Source of the DNA: DASWDH01 sp035318505
Lineage (GTDB): Bacteria; Myxococcota_A; Polyangia; Polyangiales; Polyangiaceae
DNA: 64,000 bases
NCBI GenBank assembly: GCA_035318505.1
Contig: DATHEQ010000016.1
Span: forward strand, 49,909-113,908
Direction: 5' to 3'
Of the stretch, positions 25,746-34,293 are shown piece by piece. The translations under genes and the position numbers were made by a program. Within the stretch, counting starts at the first letter, position 1. Each line of letters starts with the position of its first letter. The notes under the pieces are model-generated. The model did not search any database. It was not told where the DNA came from and saw nothing but the letters and a program-made list of their open reading frames with translations.

Positions 25746-26669
25746 TCACCGGCGGGGCGCCGTGCAGGCGCCCGTTCCTGTCGCGGTGCCGCACTCGGCG
25801 GACGCGTTGGTACCAGCTTCGGTCGCGTCGCGCGCGAGGTAAACGTGCTCGCCGCGGCAGCAGATCTGGTCCTGCGTATAGGAGGCGCACGCCGTCATGC
25901 AGGCCGGCTTGTCGGCAAAGTAGGTCGACCACATGGTGATCGGTTTGCAGATATCGATGAAGGTCGAACAATATTCCTCGCAGCTGATCCCGAGACCGCC
26001 GCCCGACTGTATGCACGTGTTGAGGCCGCTATCGCTCGTGTCGCCGACGCTGCCGTCGTTGGCGTCGGCCGCGCTGTCGTCGCTCGCATCGGAACCCGCG
26101 TCCGGCTCGACGTCTGGTCCCGCGTCGCTACCCGCCGTGCCACCGGTGCCCGACGAACCCGCAGTGCCGCCGGTTCCCGCTGCTCCCGCCGTTCCGGCAG
26201 TGCCGCCCGTTCCCGCGCTGCCGTCGGGACCCGCGTCGGGCGCGCCGCCCGTTCCCGCTGATCCAGCAGTGCCGCTCGATCCCGCGCCGCCACCCTTACC
26301 CGCGGTTCCCGCGGCGCCGCCTTTACCGGCTGCGCCGCCCTTTCCGGCGCCGCCGGTTCCCGCGGCTCCTCCGGCCCCACCTTTGCCGGTCGTTCCTGCA
26401 GCGCCGCCTTTGCCGCCGGTTCCCGCGGTTCCGCCGGTGCCGCCTTTGCCCGCCGTGCCGCTGCTTCCCCCGGTCGCGGAGCCGTCGCCACCGCCTCTGC
26501 CCGCGGTGCCCGCCGTTCCGCCTTTCGAGCTGCCCCCGTCTCTCCCCGCGGATCCTGCCGCGCCAGCGCCGCCCGTGTCGTCGTCATCGCCTCCGCATGC
26601 ACTCGCGAGAAAAGCCGGCGCGAAGACGGCGGTGGTGAGAACCAAAGAAAGGCGGACGATTCTGCTCAT
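25746..26669 (-). CDS. Gly/Ala-rich lipoprotein with conserved Cys-rich C-terminal domain (paralogue 2)
   Basis: 307 residues from ATG at 26669, with AAGGAG about 8 bases upstream. The signal peptide ends in lipobox LASAC, followed by an acidic Gly-Gly-Asp-Asp stretch. Residues about 30-190 are Gly-rich with Gly-Lys-Gly-Gly units. An Asp/Ser-rich stretch follows, then the same terminal domain as the gene at 24632: ISCEEYCSTFIDIC, KPITMWSTYF, ACMTACASYTQDQICC and VYLARDATEAGT. The two genes lie in tandem in the same direction and are clearly duplicates, with the stalk longer here. Expected location is the outer membrane, projecting outwards. Confidence 0.8.
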   Translation of the reverse strand: MSRIVRLSLVLTTAVFAPAFLASACGGDDDDTGGAGAAGSAGRDGGSSKGGTAGTAGRGGGDGSATGGSSGTAGKGGTGGTAGTGGKGGAAGTTGKGGAGGAAGTGGAGKGGAAGKGGAAGTAGKGGGAGSSGTAGSAGTGGAPDAGPDGSAGTGGTAGTAGAAGTGGTAGSSGTGGTAGSDAGPDVEPDAGSDASDDSAADANDGSVGDTSDSGLNTCIQSGGGLGISCEEYCSTFIDICKPITMWSTYFADKPACMTACASYTQDQICCRGEHVYLARDATEAGTNASAECGTATGTGACTAPRR

Positions 26670-26834
26670 GGCTCAACTCCTTGCTGATGAACCTCGGGAA
26701 AGCGGGTTCGTCCCGTATCAGGACTCTCTTCGCGCGTAAACGCGGTGCTCGCGTCTTGGGGCTTTCGCCGGATTCGGGCTTACGCGCCGAAAGCTCGTGC
26801 TGCGATCGCGGGTGTTGTTTTTCGCCGCGGGGAG

Positions 26835-27140
26835 CTAGCGACCGGGTACGCCGAGCCAGCCGCGCGTCGCGTAATCGGCGAGCGTGAGCCCCACCATGAT
26901 GGCGAGCCAAAAAACGCCCGAAACGATCACGAGCGAGGTGAGCCGGGTGGCGTAGCGAACGTGCATGAAATAGAGGATGACGAGCGTCGCTTTGCAGGCG
27001 GCGATGCCGAGCGCGACGACGTTGTTGAGCGGCCCCAAGTCGACGAAGGCCACGGCAACGGTGGTTCCCGTGAGCACGAGCAACGCGAAAAAGATCGCGA
27101 AGTAAACGCGCAGCGGCAGAACGTGGGTGGTGGACGACAT
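26835..27140 (-). CDS. coxD: Cytochrome c oxidase subunit IV (caa3-type)
   Basis: 101 residues with three membrane helices (YFAIFFALLVLTGTTVAVAF, VVALGIAACKATLVILYFMH, LVIVSGVFWLAIMVGL). The motif CKATLVILYFMHVRY is typical of the small subunit IV of caa3-type oxidases (CtaF/COX4 pro). The start has GGAGG about 9 bases upstream, in the 14-bp gap after coxC. It is the last gene of the act-cox operon. It probably stabilises the oxidase rather than doing chemistry. Confidence 0.9.
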   Translation of the reverse strand: MSSTTHVLPLRVYFAIFFALLVLTGTTVAVAFVDLGPLNNVVALGIAACKATLVILYFMHVRYATRLTSLVIVSGVFWLAIMVGLTLADYATRGWLGVPGR

Positions 27141-27154
27141 GCGCTAAGGCCTCC

Positions 27155-27985
27155 TCACCCGTGCCTTCCCACGAGATAGAGCAGCGGGAACAGGAATATC
27201 CAAACGATGTCGACGAAATGCCAATAGAGGCCGATGCCTTCCACGTAGTTGTGGTTATTGCCGTCGAACATCCCGCGAAGACTCGGGCGAATGAGCCAGA
27301 CGAGGAGCCCTACGCCGATGATCATGTGCACGGCGTGTAGCCCGGTCATGCCGAAGTAGAGAAAGAAGAAGAGCTGCGTATGGGCTTGGATGTCCTGGGG
27401 GCCGGCGCTGGGCAGCGGCACGTCGGCACGGCTCTCACCGACGACTCCGGAGGGGAGCTCGGAGGCGACCGGCTTGCCGTGGTGGGTCGGCAAATGATCG
27501 ATCTCGAGATGGAAATCGTGCCCGGGAATCAAGTGCTCGACCCACTTGTGGTGGTACTCCGTCGCTTTGATGCCGAGAAATACAGAACCGAGGACGATGG
27601 TGGCCACCAAAAAGCCGGCGATGGCTTTGCTTCGGCCGAGCTGCGCGCTGCGCACCGCCATGGCCATGGTGAGGCTCGAGCAGATGAGGACGGCGGTGTT
27701 GATGGTCCCCAGCATGACGTCGAGCTGGTGGCTGCCGGCGATGAACGCTTCCGGATATTTGGAACGGTAGAGGATATAGGCCGTGAAAAGGCCGCCGAAG
27801 AACATGATCTCGGTGACGAGAAAGACCCATACGCCGAGCGACGCCGACTCGCGCTGCTGCGCGTAGCTGTCGAAGTGGTGAGCGAGACGCGGCGGGTGCG
27901 CGCCAGTGTGGCCTTGCTCGGTAGAACCGTGCGCGGCGGCGACCCCGCGCGGGCCGATCGCGGTGGAGTGCGCTTCAGGTGACAC
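27155..27985 (-). CDS. coxC: Cytochrome c oxidase subunit III
   Basis: 276 residues from GTG, overlapping the end of coxA by 11 bp. The first 35 residues are His-rich and variable. The COX3 fold follows: LGVWVFLVTEIMFFGGLFTA, SSLTMAMAVRSAQLG, FLGIKATEYHHKWVEH, FFLYFGMTGLHAVHMIIGVG and the hallmark end LYWHFVDIVWIFLFPLLYLVG. An insertion of about 45 residues, hydrophilic and Pro/Ser-rich, sits between helices after the KWVEH loop. Subunit III supports proton uptake and stability of subunit I in the cytoplasmic membrane. Confidence 0.95.
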   Translation of the reverse strand: MSPEAHSTAIGPRGVAAAHGSTEQGHTGAHPPRLAHHFDSYAQQRESASLGVWVFLVTEIMFFGGLFTAYILYRSKYPEAFIAGSHQLDVMLGTINTAVLICSSLTMAMAVRSAQLGRSKAIAGFLVATIVLGSVFLGIKATEYHHKWVEHLIPGHDFHLEIDHLPTHHGKPVASELPSGVVGESRADVPLPSAGPQDIQAHTQLFFFLYFGMTGLHAVHMIIGVGLLVWLIRPSLRGMFDGNNHNYVEGIGLYWHFVDIVWIFLFPLLYLVGRHG

Positions 27986-29672
27986 GCATCACCTCCTGCT
28001 TGGGCGGGGGAAGCGACGGCTGCACGCGCGATTCGTGGTATTCGTAGGCGCCCCAGGTGACGACGGGCGGCTTGTCGAAGTTCTCGACCGGCGGCGGCGA
28101 GGTCGTTTCCCACTCGAGACCGATCGCGCCCCACGGGTTCGCGCTCGCGTCTTTGCCGTAGCGCATCGACCAGATGAAGTAGACGGCGGGGATGAGGTAT
28201 CCCAAACCGAGCACGGTCGCCCCTGCCGACGACATGACGTTCAGCACCTGAAACTCGTTGGGATAGGCGTGGTACCGGCGGGGCATCCCCAGGTAGCCGA
28301 GGATGAACTGAGGGAAGAACGTGACGTTGAAGCCGAGGAAGATGGTGAGCGCGCCGACCTTGGACCAGAATTTCGGGTAGAGCTTGCCCGTGATTTTCGG
28401 CCACCAGTAATGAAGGCCGCCCATGTAACCCATGATGGCGCCGCCCACCATGATGTAGTGGAAGTGCGCCACGACGAAGTACGTGTCGTGGACATGAATG
28501 TCGATACCGAGCGTCGCCAGCATGACACCGGTGAGACCGCCGATGGTGAAGAGGCCGATGAAGCCGAGCGCATAGAGCATCGGCGTGTCCCAGGAGATCG
28601 ACCCCTTGTAGAGCGTCGTCGTCCAATTGAAGACTTTTACCGCCGAGGGGATGGCGACCAGCATGGAGAGCGCCGAGAAGATGGCGGCGGCATAGACCGA
28701 AATGCCCGCCACGAACATGTGGTGAGCCCATACGAAAAAGCCGAGCACGGCGATGGCGATGCTCGCGAAGGCCACGAAGTGGTATCCGAACACCGGTTTG
28801 CGCGTGAAGGCGGCGATCAACTCGCTCACCACCCCCATCGCCGGCAGAATCATGATGTAAACGGCAGGGTGCGAATAAAACCAGAAGAAGTGCTGAAAAA
28901 GCACGGGATCGCCGCCCAGCTTGGGATCGAAGATTCCCACGCCGAAGATGCGTTCGGCGCCGAGCAGCAGAATGGTGATGGCGATCACCGGCGTGCCCAG
29001 GATCATGATGACGCTGGTGGCGTAGTGCGACCACACGAAGAGCGGCAGGCGAAACCAAGTCATCCCCGGTGCGCGCATGCGGTGGATCGTGACGATGAAG
29101 TTGAGGCCGGTGAGAATGGATGAAAATCCGGTGATGAAGATGCCGAGCGCGACCAAAACGACTGGCGTGTTGGTGTACCCGGTCGAGAGCGGCGCATAGA
29201 ACGTCCACCCCGTGTCGACGCCGCCCGTCAGAAGCGCATAAAAAGTGAAGAGCCCACCGATGGCATAGATGTACCAAGACAAAAGGTTGATCTTGGGGAA
29301 CGCCAGATCTTTGGCGCCGATCATGATGGGGATCAGAAAATTCCCGAGCACCGACGGAATCGACGGGATGAGGAAGAAGAAAATCATCATGATGCCGTGC
29401 ATCGTGAAGAGGCGGTTGTAGATGTCGGCCTGGACCAGATCGCCTTCCGGAGTGGTCAGCTCGAGACGGATGATCACCGCCATGGCGCCGCCGAGAAGAA
29501 AGAAGAACGAAACCGAGATGAGATAGAGGATGGCGATGCGCTTGTGATCTCTCGTGAGAAGCCACGAGGCGAGCCCGTACTTGTGATTCAGGTAATGCTC
29601 GTACGGTTCGGGGGCTTCCTCGATAGGCTCGGGGAACGCGCTGTGTGCGGGGAAATCGCTATGCGCAGTCAT
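27975..29672 (-). CDS. coxA: Cytochrome c oxidase subunit I, A2-type haem-copper oxidase
   Basis: 565 residues, about 12 membrane helices. It holds the haem a, haem a3 and CuB sites: His92 in FTMHGIMM, the helix VI motif FYSHPAVYIMILPAMG (Y266, S267, H268), the CuB pair in VWAHHMFVAG, and VAHFHYIMVGG for the haem ligands. The helix VI motif has Tyr-Ser in place of the usual Glu, which marks the A2 subfamily (as in Thermus and Rhodothermus caa3 oxidases). The enzyme reduces oxygen to water and pumps protons. The start overlaps the coxB stop by 4 bases. Confidence 0.97.
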   Translation of the reverse strand: MTAHSDFPAHSAFPEPIEEAPEPYEHYLNHKYGLASWLLTRDHKRIAILYLISVSFFFLLGGAMAVIIRLELTTPEGDLVQADIYNRLFTMHGIMMIFFFLIPSIPSVLGNFLIPIMIGAKDLAFPKINLLSWYIYAIGGLFTFYALLTGGVDTGWTFYAPLSTGYTNTPVVLVALGIFITGFSSILTGLNFIVTIHRMRAPGMTWFRLPLFVWSHYATSVIMILGTPVIAITILLLGAERIFGVGIFDPKLGGDPVLFQHFFWFYSHPAVYIMILPAMGVVSELIAAFTRKPVFGYHFVAFASIAIAVLGFFVWAHHMFVAGISVYAAAIFSALSMLVAIPSAVKVFNWTTTLYKGSISWDTPMLYALGFIGLFTIGGLTGVMLATLGIDIHVHDTYFVVAHFHYIMVGGAIMGYMGGLHYWWPKITGKLYPKFWSKVGALTIFLGFNVTFFPQFILGYLGMPRRYHAYPNEFQVLNVMSSAGATVLGLGYLIPAVYFIWSMRYGKDASANPWGAIGLEWETTSPPPVENFDKPPVVTWGAYEYHESRVQPSLPPPKQEVMRVT

Positions 29673-30715
29673 CTCGCACCTTCGTTAGGCGATGGCGGCG
29701 ATTCCGCCGGTCGGTCCGCCGCTTTGCCGGCCGGCGCCGGTTCCACTCCGGTCGGTTGCTTCAAGGATCCGACGTAACGGATGAGTTGAATGATCTCCTC
29801 CTCGCTCAGCTGACCGCGGTAGGTGGGCATGATGGGTTGGTAACCGGCCACGACTTTGGTGGCGGGGTTCACGATCGATTCTCGGATGTACGTCTCGTCG
29901 GCGGTCACCGTCTGACCCCCCTCGAGATGGACGGTCTTGCCGATGAGACCCGAGAGCTGGGGCGCGCGGGCCGTGCTGTCGGTGCGATGGCAGGTGTGAC
30001 ACGCCTTGGCGACGAAGAGATCCTCCCCCGAGGCGACGCCGGAAGGGCCGCCCATGTTTTCGCCGCCGATCCAGCGCTCGTATTCAGTCGGTTCCATGAC
30101 GATGATGCGGCCAACCATGCGCGAGTGCTCGGTGCCGCAGTACTCGGCGCAGAAGAGGTGAAATGTGCCTAGCGTGTCGGCGTTGAACCACAGCGTCGTG
30201 TAGCGGCCGGGAATGGCGTCCGTTTTCATGCGCATGACAGGCAGAAAAAACGAGTGCACCACGTCTTCCGACGTCAGTTTCAGCTTTACCGCTTGCCCGC
30301 GCGGAACGTGCAGCTCGTTGATTTCGCGCCGGCCACTCGGATGCTCGATCTTCCACATCCATCGTTTGCCGATGACGTAGTACTGCTTGGCGTCGGCGGG
30401 CGGGCGCGCGGCGGCGAAGAAGATGCGCGCTCCCCAGGCAAAGAACCCGAGCGCGATCACGAGCGGCCCGATGATCCACGTCGATTCGAGCAGCCCCGTG
30501 CTGCCCCCCTTTTGGTACACGCCCACCTGGGTCGGCGAAGTGCGGCGGTAGCGCACCATGAAATAGAAAATCAGGACGGCGATGAGCGTCGAGAAGAAGA
30601 CGGTCACGCCGAGCGTCGTGAAAAAAAGAAGATCGATTTCGCGCGCCATCTCGCTGGCGCGGGGCGGAAAGAGCGGCGCATTCGGCAAAAAACCTTGGGC
30701 GGGGGGCATGGTCAT
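29669..30715 (-). CDS. coxB: Cytochrome c oxidase subunit II with fused cytochrome c domain
   Basis: 348 residues from ATG at 30715 (ATGA with sco). Two membrane helices (about 25-50 and 72-95) precede the CuA domain: the Trp-rich KRWMWKIEHPSG electron entry patch, DVVHSFFLPVMRMKTDAIPG, and the binuclear copper site CAEYCGTEHSRMVG. A class I cytochrome c domain is fused at about 235-325: VAKACHTCHRTDS for haem c, with PIMPTYRGQLSEEEI as the Met ligand region. This is the layout of caa3 oxidases. It takes electrons directly, here presumably from the ActE haem of alternative complex III. Confidence 0.96.
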   Translation of the reverse strand: MTMPPAQGFLPNAPLFPPRASEMAREIDLLFFTTLGVTVFFSTLIAVLIFYFMVRYRRTSPTQVGVYQKGGSTGLLESTWIIGPLVIALGFFAWGARIFFAAARPPADAKQYYVIGKRWMWKIEHPSGRREINELHVPRGQAVKLKLTSEDVVHSFFLPVMRMKTDAIPGRYTTLWFNADTLGTFHLFCAEYCGTEHSRMVGRIIVMEPTEYERWIGGENMGGPSGVASGEDLFVAKACHTCHRTDSTARAPQLSGLIGKTVHLEGGQTVTADETYIRESIVNPATKVVAGYQPIMPTYRGQLSEEEIIQLIRYVGSLKQPTGVEPAPAGKAADRPAESPPSPNEGAR

Positions 30716-31554
30716 TCGGCTCCCCCGAGAGGCAGCGGGGTTTTCCTCTTCGATTTGCGTTCGCTGCGCGCGCTCACGATGACGAAGGCGCCGAACGCCA
30801 ACAAGGTGAGCACCCCCCCGGCGCGCATGGTGTTGATGGCGATGGCTCCGTAGCGGCCCGTCTTGGGGTCGTAGTGGTAACAGAGCAAGAGAAGTTGATC
30901 GACGATCGATCCCACCTTGCCTTGCGAGGCCTCGACCAACGCAAAGCGCACGTCCCGCGGCGCGTACTCGACGCCGAAGAGGTAGCGCGCGATATTGCCC
31001 TCGGGCGTGAGCACGACGAGACCGGTGGCATGTGCGTATTGCTTGGTCTCGGCGTCCCATTCGTAACGAAACCCGGCCGCCGTGGCGAGGCTCTCGATGG
31101 CGCTCGCGTCGCCGGTGAGAAAGTGCCACCCAGCGGCGGCTTCGGGCCGGCCATAGCGGGCCATGGCCATTTCTTTTTTGGCGCGCGCCATCTCCGGCGT
31201 CTCACGCGGCTCGAAGCTGACCGTCAGTACTTCGAAGTCGCGCCCCGCATCGAGGTTCATGCCTTTCAAGCTCGAAGAGAGACCCTGCATGGAAAGGCCA
31301 CACAGCATGGGACAAGTGAAATACGCGAACGACAAAAGCACCGGCTTTTTGCCGAAGTAGTCACCGAGTGCGACACTTTTGCCCGTCTCGTCCTTGAACC
31401 GCGCCGCGAGAGGCACGTCCCGGCCGATGTTCTGATCGAAGCCGACGTTCTTCGGCGGAAGGGGCAAGTTCTCGAGCGGCAGCGCCGCTTGCGCCATCGC
31501 GGGGCGTGCCCAAAGCCCGCCGAGCAGCGCCAGGAGCCAAAACGCCAACCTCAT
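30712..31554 (-). CDS. sco: SCO1/SenC-family copper chaperone for CuA assembly
   Basis: 280 residues from ATG at 31554, overlapping the previous stop (ATGA). A signal peptide (MRLAFWLLALLGGLWARPAM) precedes the thioredoxin-like SCO domain. The copper ligands are CPMLC in SFAYFTCPMLCGLSMQ and a His in YAHATGLVVLTPEG. A C-terminal membrane helix (about 250-268) anchors it; many SCO proteins are anchored at the N-terminus, so this topology is less usual, though common beside ACIII operons. It sits directly before coxB, whose CuA site it would load or reduce. Confidence 0.93.
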   Translation of the reverse strand: MRLAFWLLALLGGLWARPAMAQAALPLENLPLPPKNVGFDQNIGRDVPLAARFKDETGKSVALGDYFGKKPVLLSFAYFTCPMLCGLSMQGLSSSLKGMNLDAGRDFEVLTVSFEPRETPEMARAKKEMAMARYGRPEAAAGWHFLTGDASAIESLATAAGFRYEWDAETKQYAHATGLVVLTPEGNIARYLFGVEYAPRDVRFALVEASQGKVGSIVDQLLLLCYHYDPKTGRYGAIAINTMRAGGVLTLLAFGAFVIVSARSERKSKRKTPLPLGGAE

Positions 31555-31964
31555 TTGGCCTCCTTCTTCTTGTCGGAAACGGCGCCGAGTCCGCGCTCGG
31601 CGAGGATCGACATGGCTCGCTCGACTGGAATTCGCGCCACACCTCCCGCTTGATCGACCCAGCCGTAGGTCGTGAGCGCGTCGCGATCCTGGGCGCGGAG
31701 CTCGTCCATGTCGCGAGGTGGAGCGGATTGGAGACGCGGCCCGGGCGGGATGGGATCGGCCCGCGCTTCGGCGAGAGGCGAGGGGGGAGGATCCTGCGCC
31801 TCGTCGGCTTTCTTGAAGGCAGTGCTCATGGCCCACGCAACGGCAAGGACGATAAGCGTGACGACGATGAGGCCTATGACAAAGCGGATGATCGACTTGT
31901 AGTCGAGCTCCTCGTCGAAGCCTTGCTGCGGCGCCTGCGGATCGTGGCCGTGCTCGTCAGCCAT
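31551..31964 (-). CDS. Small membrane protein of the act-cox operon, unnamed
   Basis: 137 residues, overlapping actF by 8 bp and sco by 4 bp. An acidic His-rich cytoplasmic start (MADEHGHDPQAPQQGFDEEL) is followed by one membrane helix (about 25-47, IIRFVIGLIVVTLIVLAVAW). A periplasmic tail has a Pro-rich stretch and a conserved-looking segment, LTTYGWVDQAGGVARIPVER, followed by AMSILAERGLG. The YGW(V)D and VARIPVERAM pattern recurs, in my memory, in small proteins beside cytochrome oxidase genes, but I cannot give a name. Its position matches where a small seventh ACIII subunit might be encoded. Confidence 0.8.
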   Translation of the reverse strand: MADEHGHDPQAPQQGFDEELDYKSIIRFVIGLIVVTLIVLAVAWAMSTAFKKADEAQDPPPSPLAEARADPIPPGPRLQSAPPRDMDELRAQDRDALTTYGWVDQAGGVARIPVERAMSILAERGLGAVSDKKKEAK

Positions 31965-33156
31965 GGCCGAGCGCCCCCTTCAGCGCCGGTTCGCGGTCGG
32001 GCAAGAGCGAACGCGTCTTCAGCTCGCGCGTGAAAAGGAAAAACCAGATGCCACCCAGCGCGAGGGCGGTGGTGAGATCGAGCGGATGAACGTTGGCGCG
32101 CGCCGAGAACGCGGGCGCTATCAGCCAGTGTAGATCGAGCCAGCGAACGACCATCATCATCCCGGCGACGCGCGCGAGCCGGGTCGCGTCGCGTTTCAAA
32201 TTGCGCGAGAGGAGCAGCACGAAGGGCAGCACGAAGTGCAAAAGAACGAGTGCCAGCGAGAACCACTTCCAGCCGCCATTGGTGCGGCCCATGTACCAGC
32301 TCGTCTCTTCCGGCAGATTGCCCGACCAGATGATGAGAAACTGCGACACCGAGAAGTAAGCCCAGATCATGATGAACGCGAGGAGCAGCTTTCCGTAGTC
32401 GTGGAAGTGCTCGGTGCGGAATCGCCCCGCGAGGGGCGCGCGCCCCGCGAGAAACACCGAGACCACGATGATGAAGGCGAGGGCGGCCACGATCTGTCCG
32501 ATGATGAGATAAAATCCGTAGATGGTCGATGACCAGTGCGGCGTAAGCGACATGAGCCAATCGATCGCGCACGAGGTCATGGCGAGGACGTGCAGTACGA
32601 CCGCGGCAGCGGCCACCCGCTGCATTCGTCTCGTCAAACGCAGCTCGCCCGTCTTGTCTTGTTTCAGCGACAAGTTGGACAGCACCAGCGAAACCACCGA
32701 CCAGATGACGAAACAGATCGCGGCTCGCACGATGAAGCCACTCGGCGTCAAGTAAGCCGCGCGAAAGCCCGAGGCGTGCGCCAGTCCGTGCGGGCTGGCC
32801 CAGGGGTAGAGCGTCTTCATGCCGAGCGCGATGGGCGCGAATGCCAAGGCCAAGTAAGGAATGGTGCGGGTGGCTGCTTCGAGAATGCGCCGGATCATGA
32901 TCCCCCACCCGCCGCGCGACAGGTGGTGGATGCTCATGACGCCGAGCGATCCCACCGCGATCCCGAGCACCCAGACGTAGGCGACGAGATATGCCTGAAA
33001 AAATCGCGCTGGGTTCACGAGCGCGAATCCGCCGGTAGCGAGGACCCCCGCGCCGCCCACCATGAGAGCCGTGCGACCGAGACGATCGAGATCGGCGCTG
33101 GGCGGCGCGTACGTCGACAGGAGCGGCATGGAGGATGGGTGGTCGTGGTCGCTCAC
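31957..33156 (-). CDS. actF: Alternative complex III subunit ActF (membrane, NrfD-like)
   Basis: 399 residues with about ten membrane helices, for example ALMVGGAGVLATGGFALV, AAVVLHVLAMTSCAIDWLMS and FVLPFVLLLSRNLKRDATRL. The charged motif following WLMSLTPHWSSTIYG, and the helix pair around AYFSVSQFLIIWSGNLPEET, match ActF of alternative complex III. With ActC it forms the membrane core that binds and oxidises quinol. It overlaps actE by 4 bases (ATGA). Confidence 0.9.
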   Translation of the reverse strand: MSDHDHPSSMPLLSTYAPPSADLDRLGRTALMVGGAGVLATGGFALVNPARFFQAYLVAYVWVLGIAVGSLGVMSIHHLSRGGWGIMIRRILEAATRTIPYLALAFAPIALGMKTLYPWASPHGLAHASGFRAAYLTPSGFIVRAAICFVIWSVVSLVLSNLSLKQDKTGELRLTRRMQRVAAAAVVLHVLAMTSCAIDWLMSLTPHWSSTIYGFYLIIGQIVAALAFIIVVSVFLAGRAPLAGRFRTEHFHDYGKLLLAFIMIWAYFSVSQFLIIWSGNLPEETSWYMGRTNGGWKWFSLALVLLHFVLPFVLLLSRNLKRDATRLARVAGMMMVVRWLDLHWLIAPAFSARANVHPLDLTTALALGGIWFFLFTRELKTRSLLPDREPALKGALGHG

Positions 33157-33761
33157 TTCGCATCTCCTCGGTGCGGGCGGGGGTCGCGCTGGGCGCCAGC
33201 CTGCCCTAGCTTTTTCCTGTCATCGGGCGAAAGCTCGGCGGCGATGGCGTGTTGCGAGAGCTGCAGCGCGCGTACGTAGGCCGCGATGGCCCAGCGGTCC
33301 TCGGGCGGCACCTGACTCGCATAGCTCGGCATCTGCCCAAAACCCTGGGTCATGACGTCGAAAAAGTAACCGACCGGCTGTTGCCGCAGGCGGTCCACGT
33401 GAAATGAGGAGGGCTGCTTGAATCCGCGCTGCACGATCATGCCGAGCCCGTTGCCCTGCTTGCCGTGACACGGGGAGCAGAAGATATCGTAGCGCTGGTG
33501 ACCGCGCTCGAGCGTCGCCCGCGTCAGCGGAACGGGCAGCTCGGTGACGAAGCTTCCGCTCGGCGCGATGCCGGCGTACATCGCCTTGTCTTCGCGCAAG
33601 AAACCGCGCGCCACGGTGTCGGGCGGCAGCGGCCGGGCGTTCTGGCCATTGGCGAAGAACGTGCTCTCGGAAAGCGGCTTGGCCTTGGCCTGGTCGTACA
33701 TCTCGTTGCGACAGCCGAGTAGGATGAGCGGCATGAAGAGGGTGGCGCTACGGATCCACAT
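33153..33761 (-). CDS. actE: Alternative complex III subunit ActE, mono-haem cytochrome c lipoprotein
   Basis: 202 residues. ATG at 33761 (14-bp overlap with actD) gives a lipoprotein signal, MWIRSATLFMPLILLGC. One haem c site CSPCH (in YDIFCSPCHGKQGNG) and a likely Met ligand in FGQMPSYASQVPPEDRW define a class I cytochrome c. In ACIII this lipid-anchored subunit passes electrons out of the complex, here most simply to the haem c domain of CoxB. The C-terminal 25 residues are charged and variable. Confidence 0.92.
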   Translation of the reverse strand: MWIRSATLFMPLILLGCRNEMYDQAKAKPLSESTFFANGQNARPLPPDTVARGFLREDKAMYAGIAPSGSFVTELPVPLTRATLERGHQRYDIFCSPCHGKQGNGLGMIVQRGFKQPSSFHVDRLRQQPVGYFFDVMTQGFGQMPSYASQVPPEDRWAIAAYVRALQLSQHAIAAELSPDDRKKLGQAGAQRDPRPHRGDAK

Positions 33762-34293
33762 CGGTCGCCTCCACTGCGTGAAGATCGAGCAGCAGCTGGT
33801 GCGCCGTGTCGCGATTGAACTTGGGATCCGCGGCTTCGATGCAGAGGAAATAGCGGTTGCGCGACGCAAACGCGAAGCGAGGCACGTTGAAGACGGGGTG
33901 GTACGGCTCGGGCAGGCCGTTCAGGATGAAGACACCGGCCACCGCCGCCAGCACGGCGCCCAAGATCGTGCATTCGAACGTGACCGGAATGAACGAGGGC
34001 CAGGAGTTGAGCGGACGCCCGCCAACGTTGAGCGGATATTCGATGACCGATACCCAATACTGCAAAAAGTAGCCGCCGAGGCCGCCCACGATGCCGCCGA
34101 TGAGGACGATGAGAGGCACGGGCGACTTGTGGTGTCCGAGCGCTTCCCACGCTTCTTCGATGGGAAACGGCGTGTACGCGTCGAGCCTGGTGTAGCCCTC
34201 TTCGCGGACTTTTTCGATCGCCGTCACGAGATCCTGCGGCGTAGAAAACTCGCCCATGACGCCGTGCAAAGCGGGTCGCGCCGGCGCCCTCAT
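33748..34293 (-). CDS. actD: Alternative complex III subunit ActD (DUF3341)
   Basis: 181 residues from ATG at 34293 (ATGA overlap with actC). The soluble N-terminal half contains GVMGEFSTPQDLVTAIEKVR and YTRLDAYTPFPIEEAWEALG, the DUF3341 signature. Two membrane helices follow (about 78-98 and 125-150) around the YPLNVGGRPLNSWPSFIPVT loop. The C-terminal part (FFxx-type end: RYFLCIEAADPKFN) is also typical. A structural ACIII subunit without cofactors. Confidence 0.93.
   Translation of the reverse strand: MRAPARPALHGVMGEFSTPQDLVTAIEKVREEGYTRLDAYTPFPIEEAWEALGHHKSPVPLIVLIGGIVGGLGGYFLQYWVSVIEYPLNVGGRPLNSWPSFIPVTFECTILGAVLAAVAGVFILNGLPEPYHPVFNVPRFAFASRNRYFLCIEAADPKFNRDTAHQLLLDLHAVEATDVDP

Noticed and set aside
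24632..26669. PE-PGRS-like mycobacterial protein identity for the Gly-rich genes
   Set aside because: They have lipoboxes and a Cys-rich C-terminal domain and lack a PE domain; the Gly-rich likeness is compositional.
27529..29565. 678-codon minus-strand frame overlapping coxA and coxC
   Set aside because: Shifted reading of two certain genes; His/Arg-rich with no domain.
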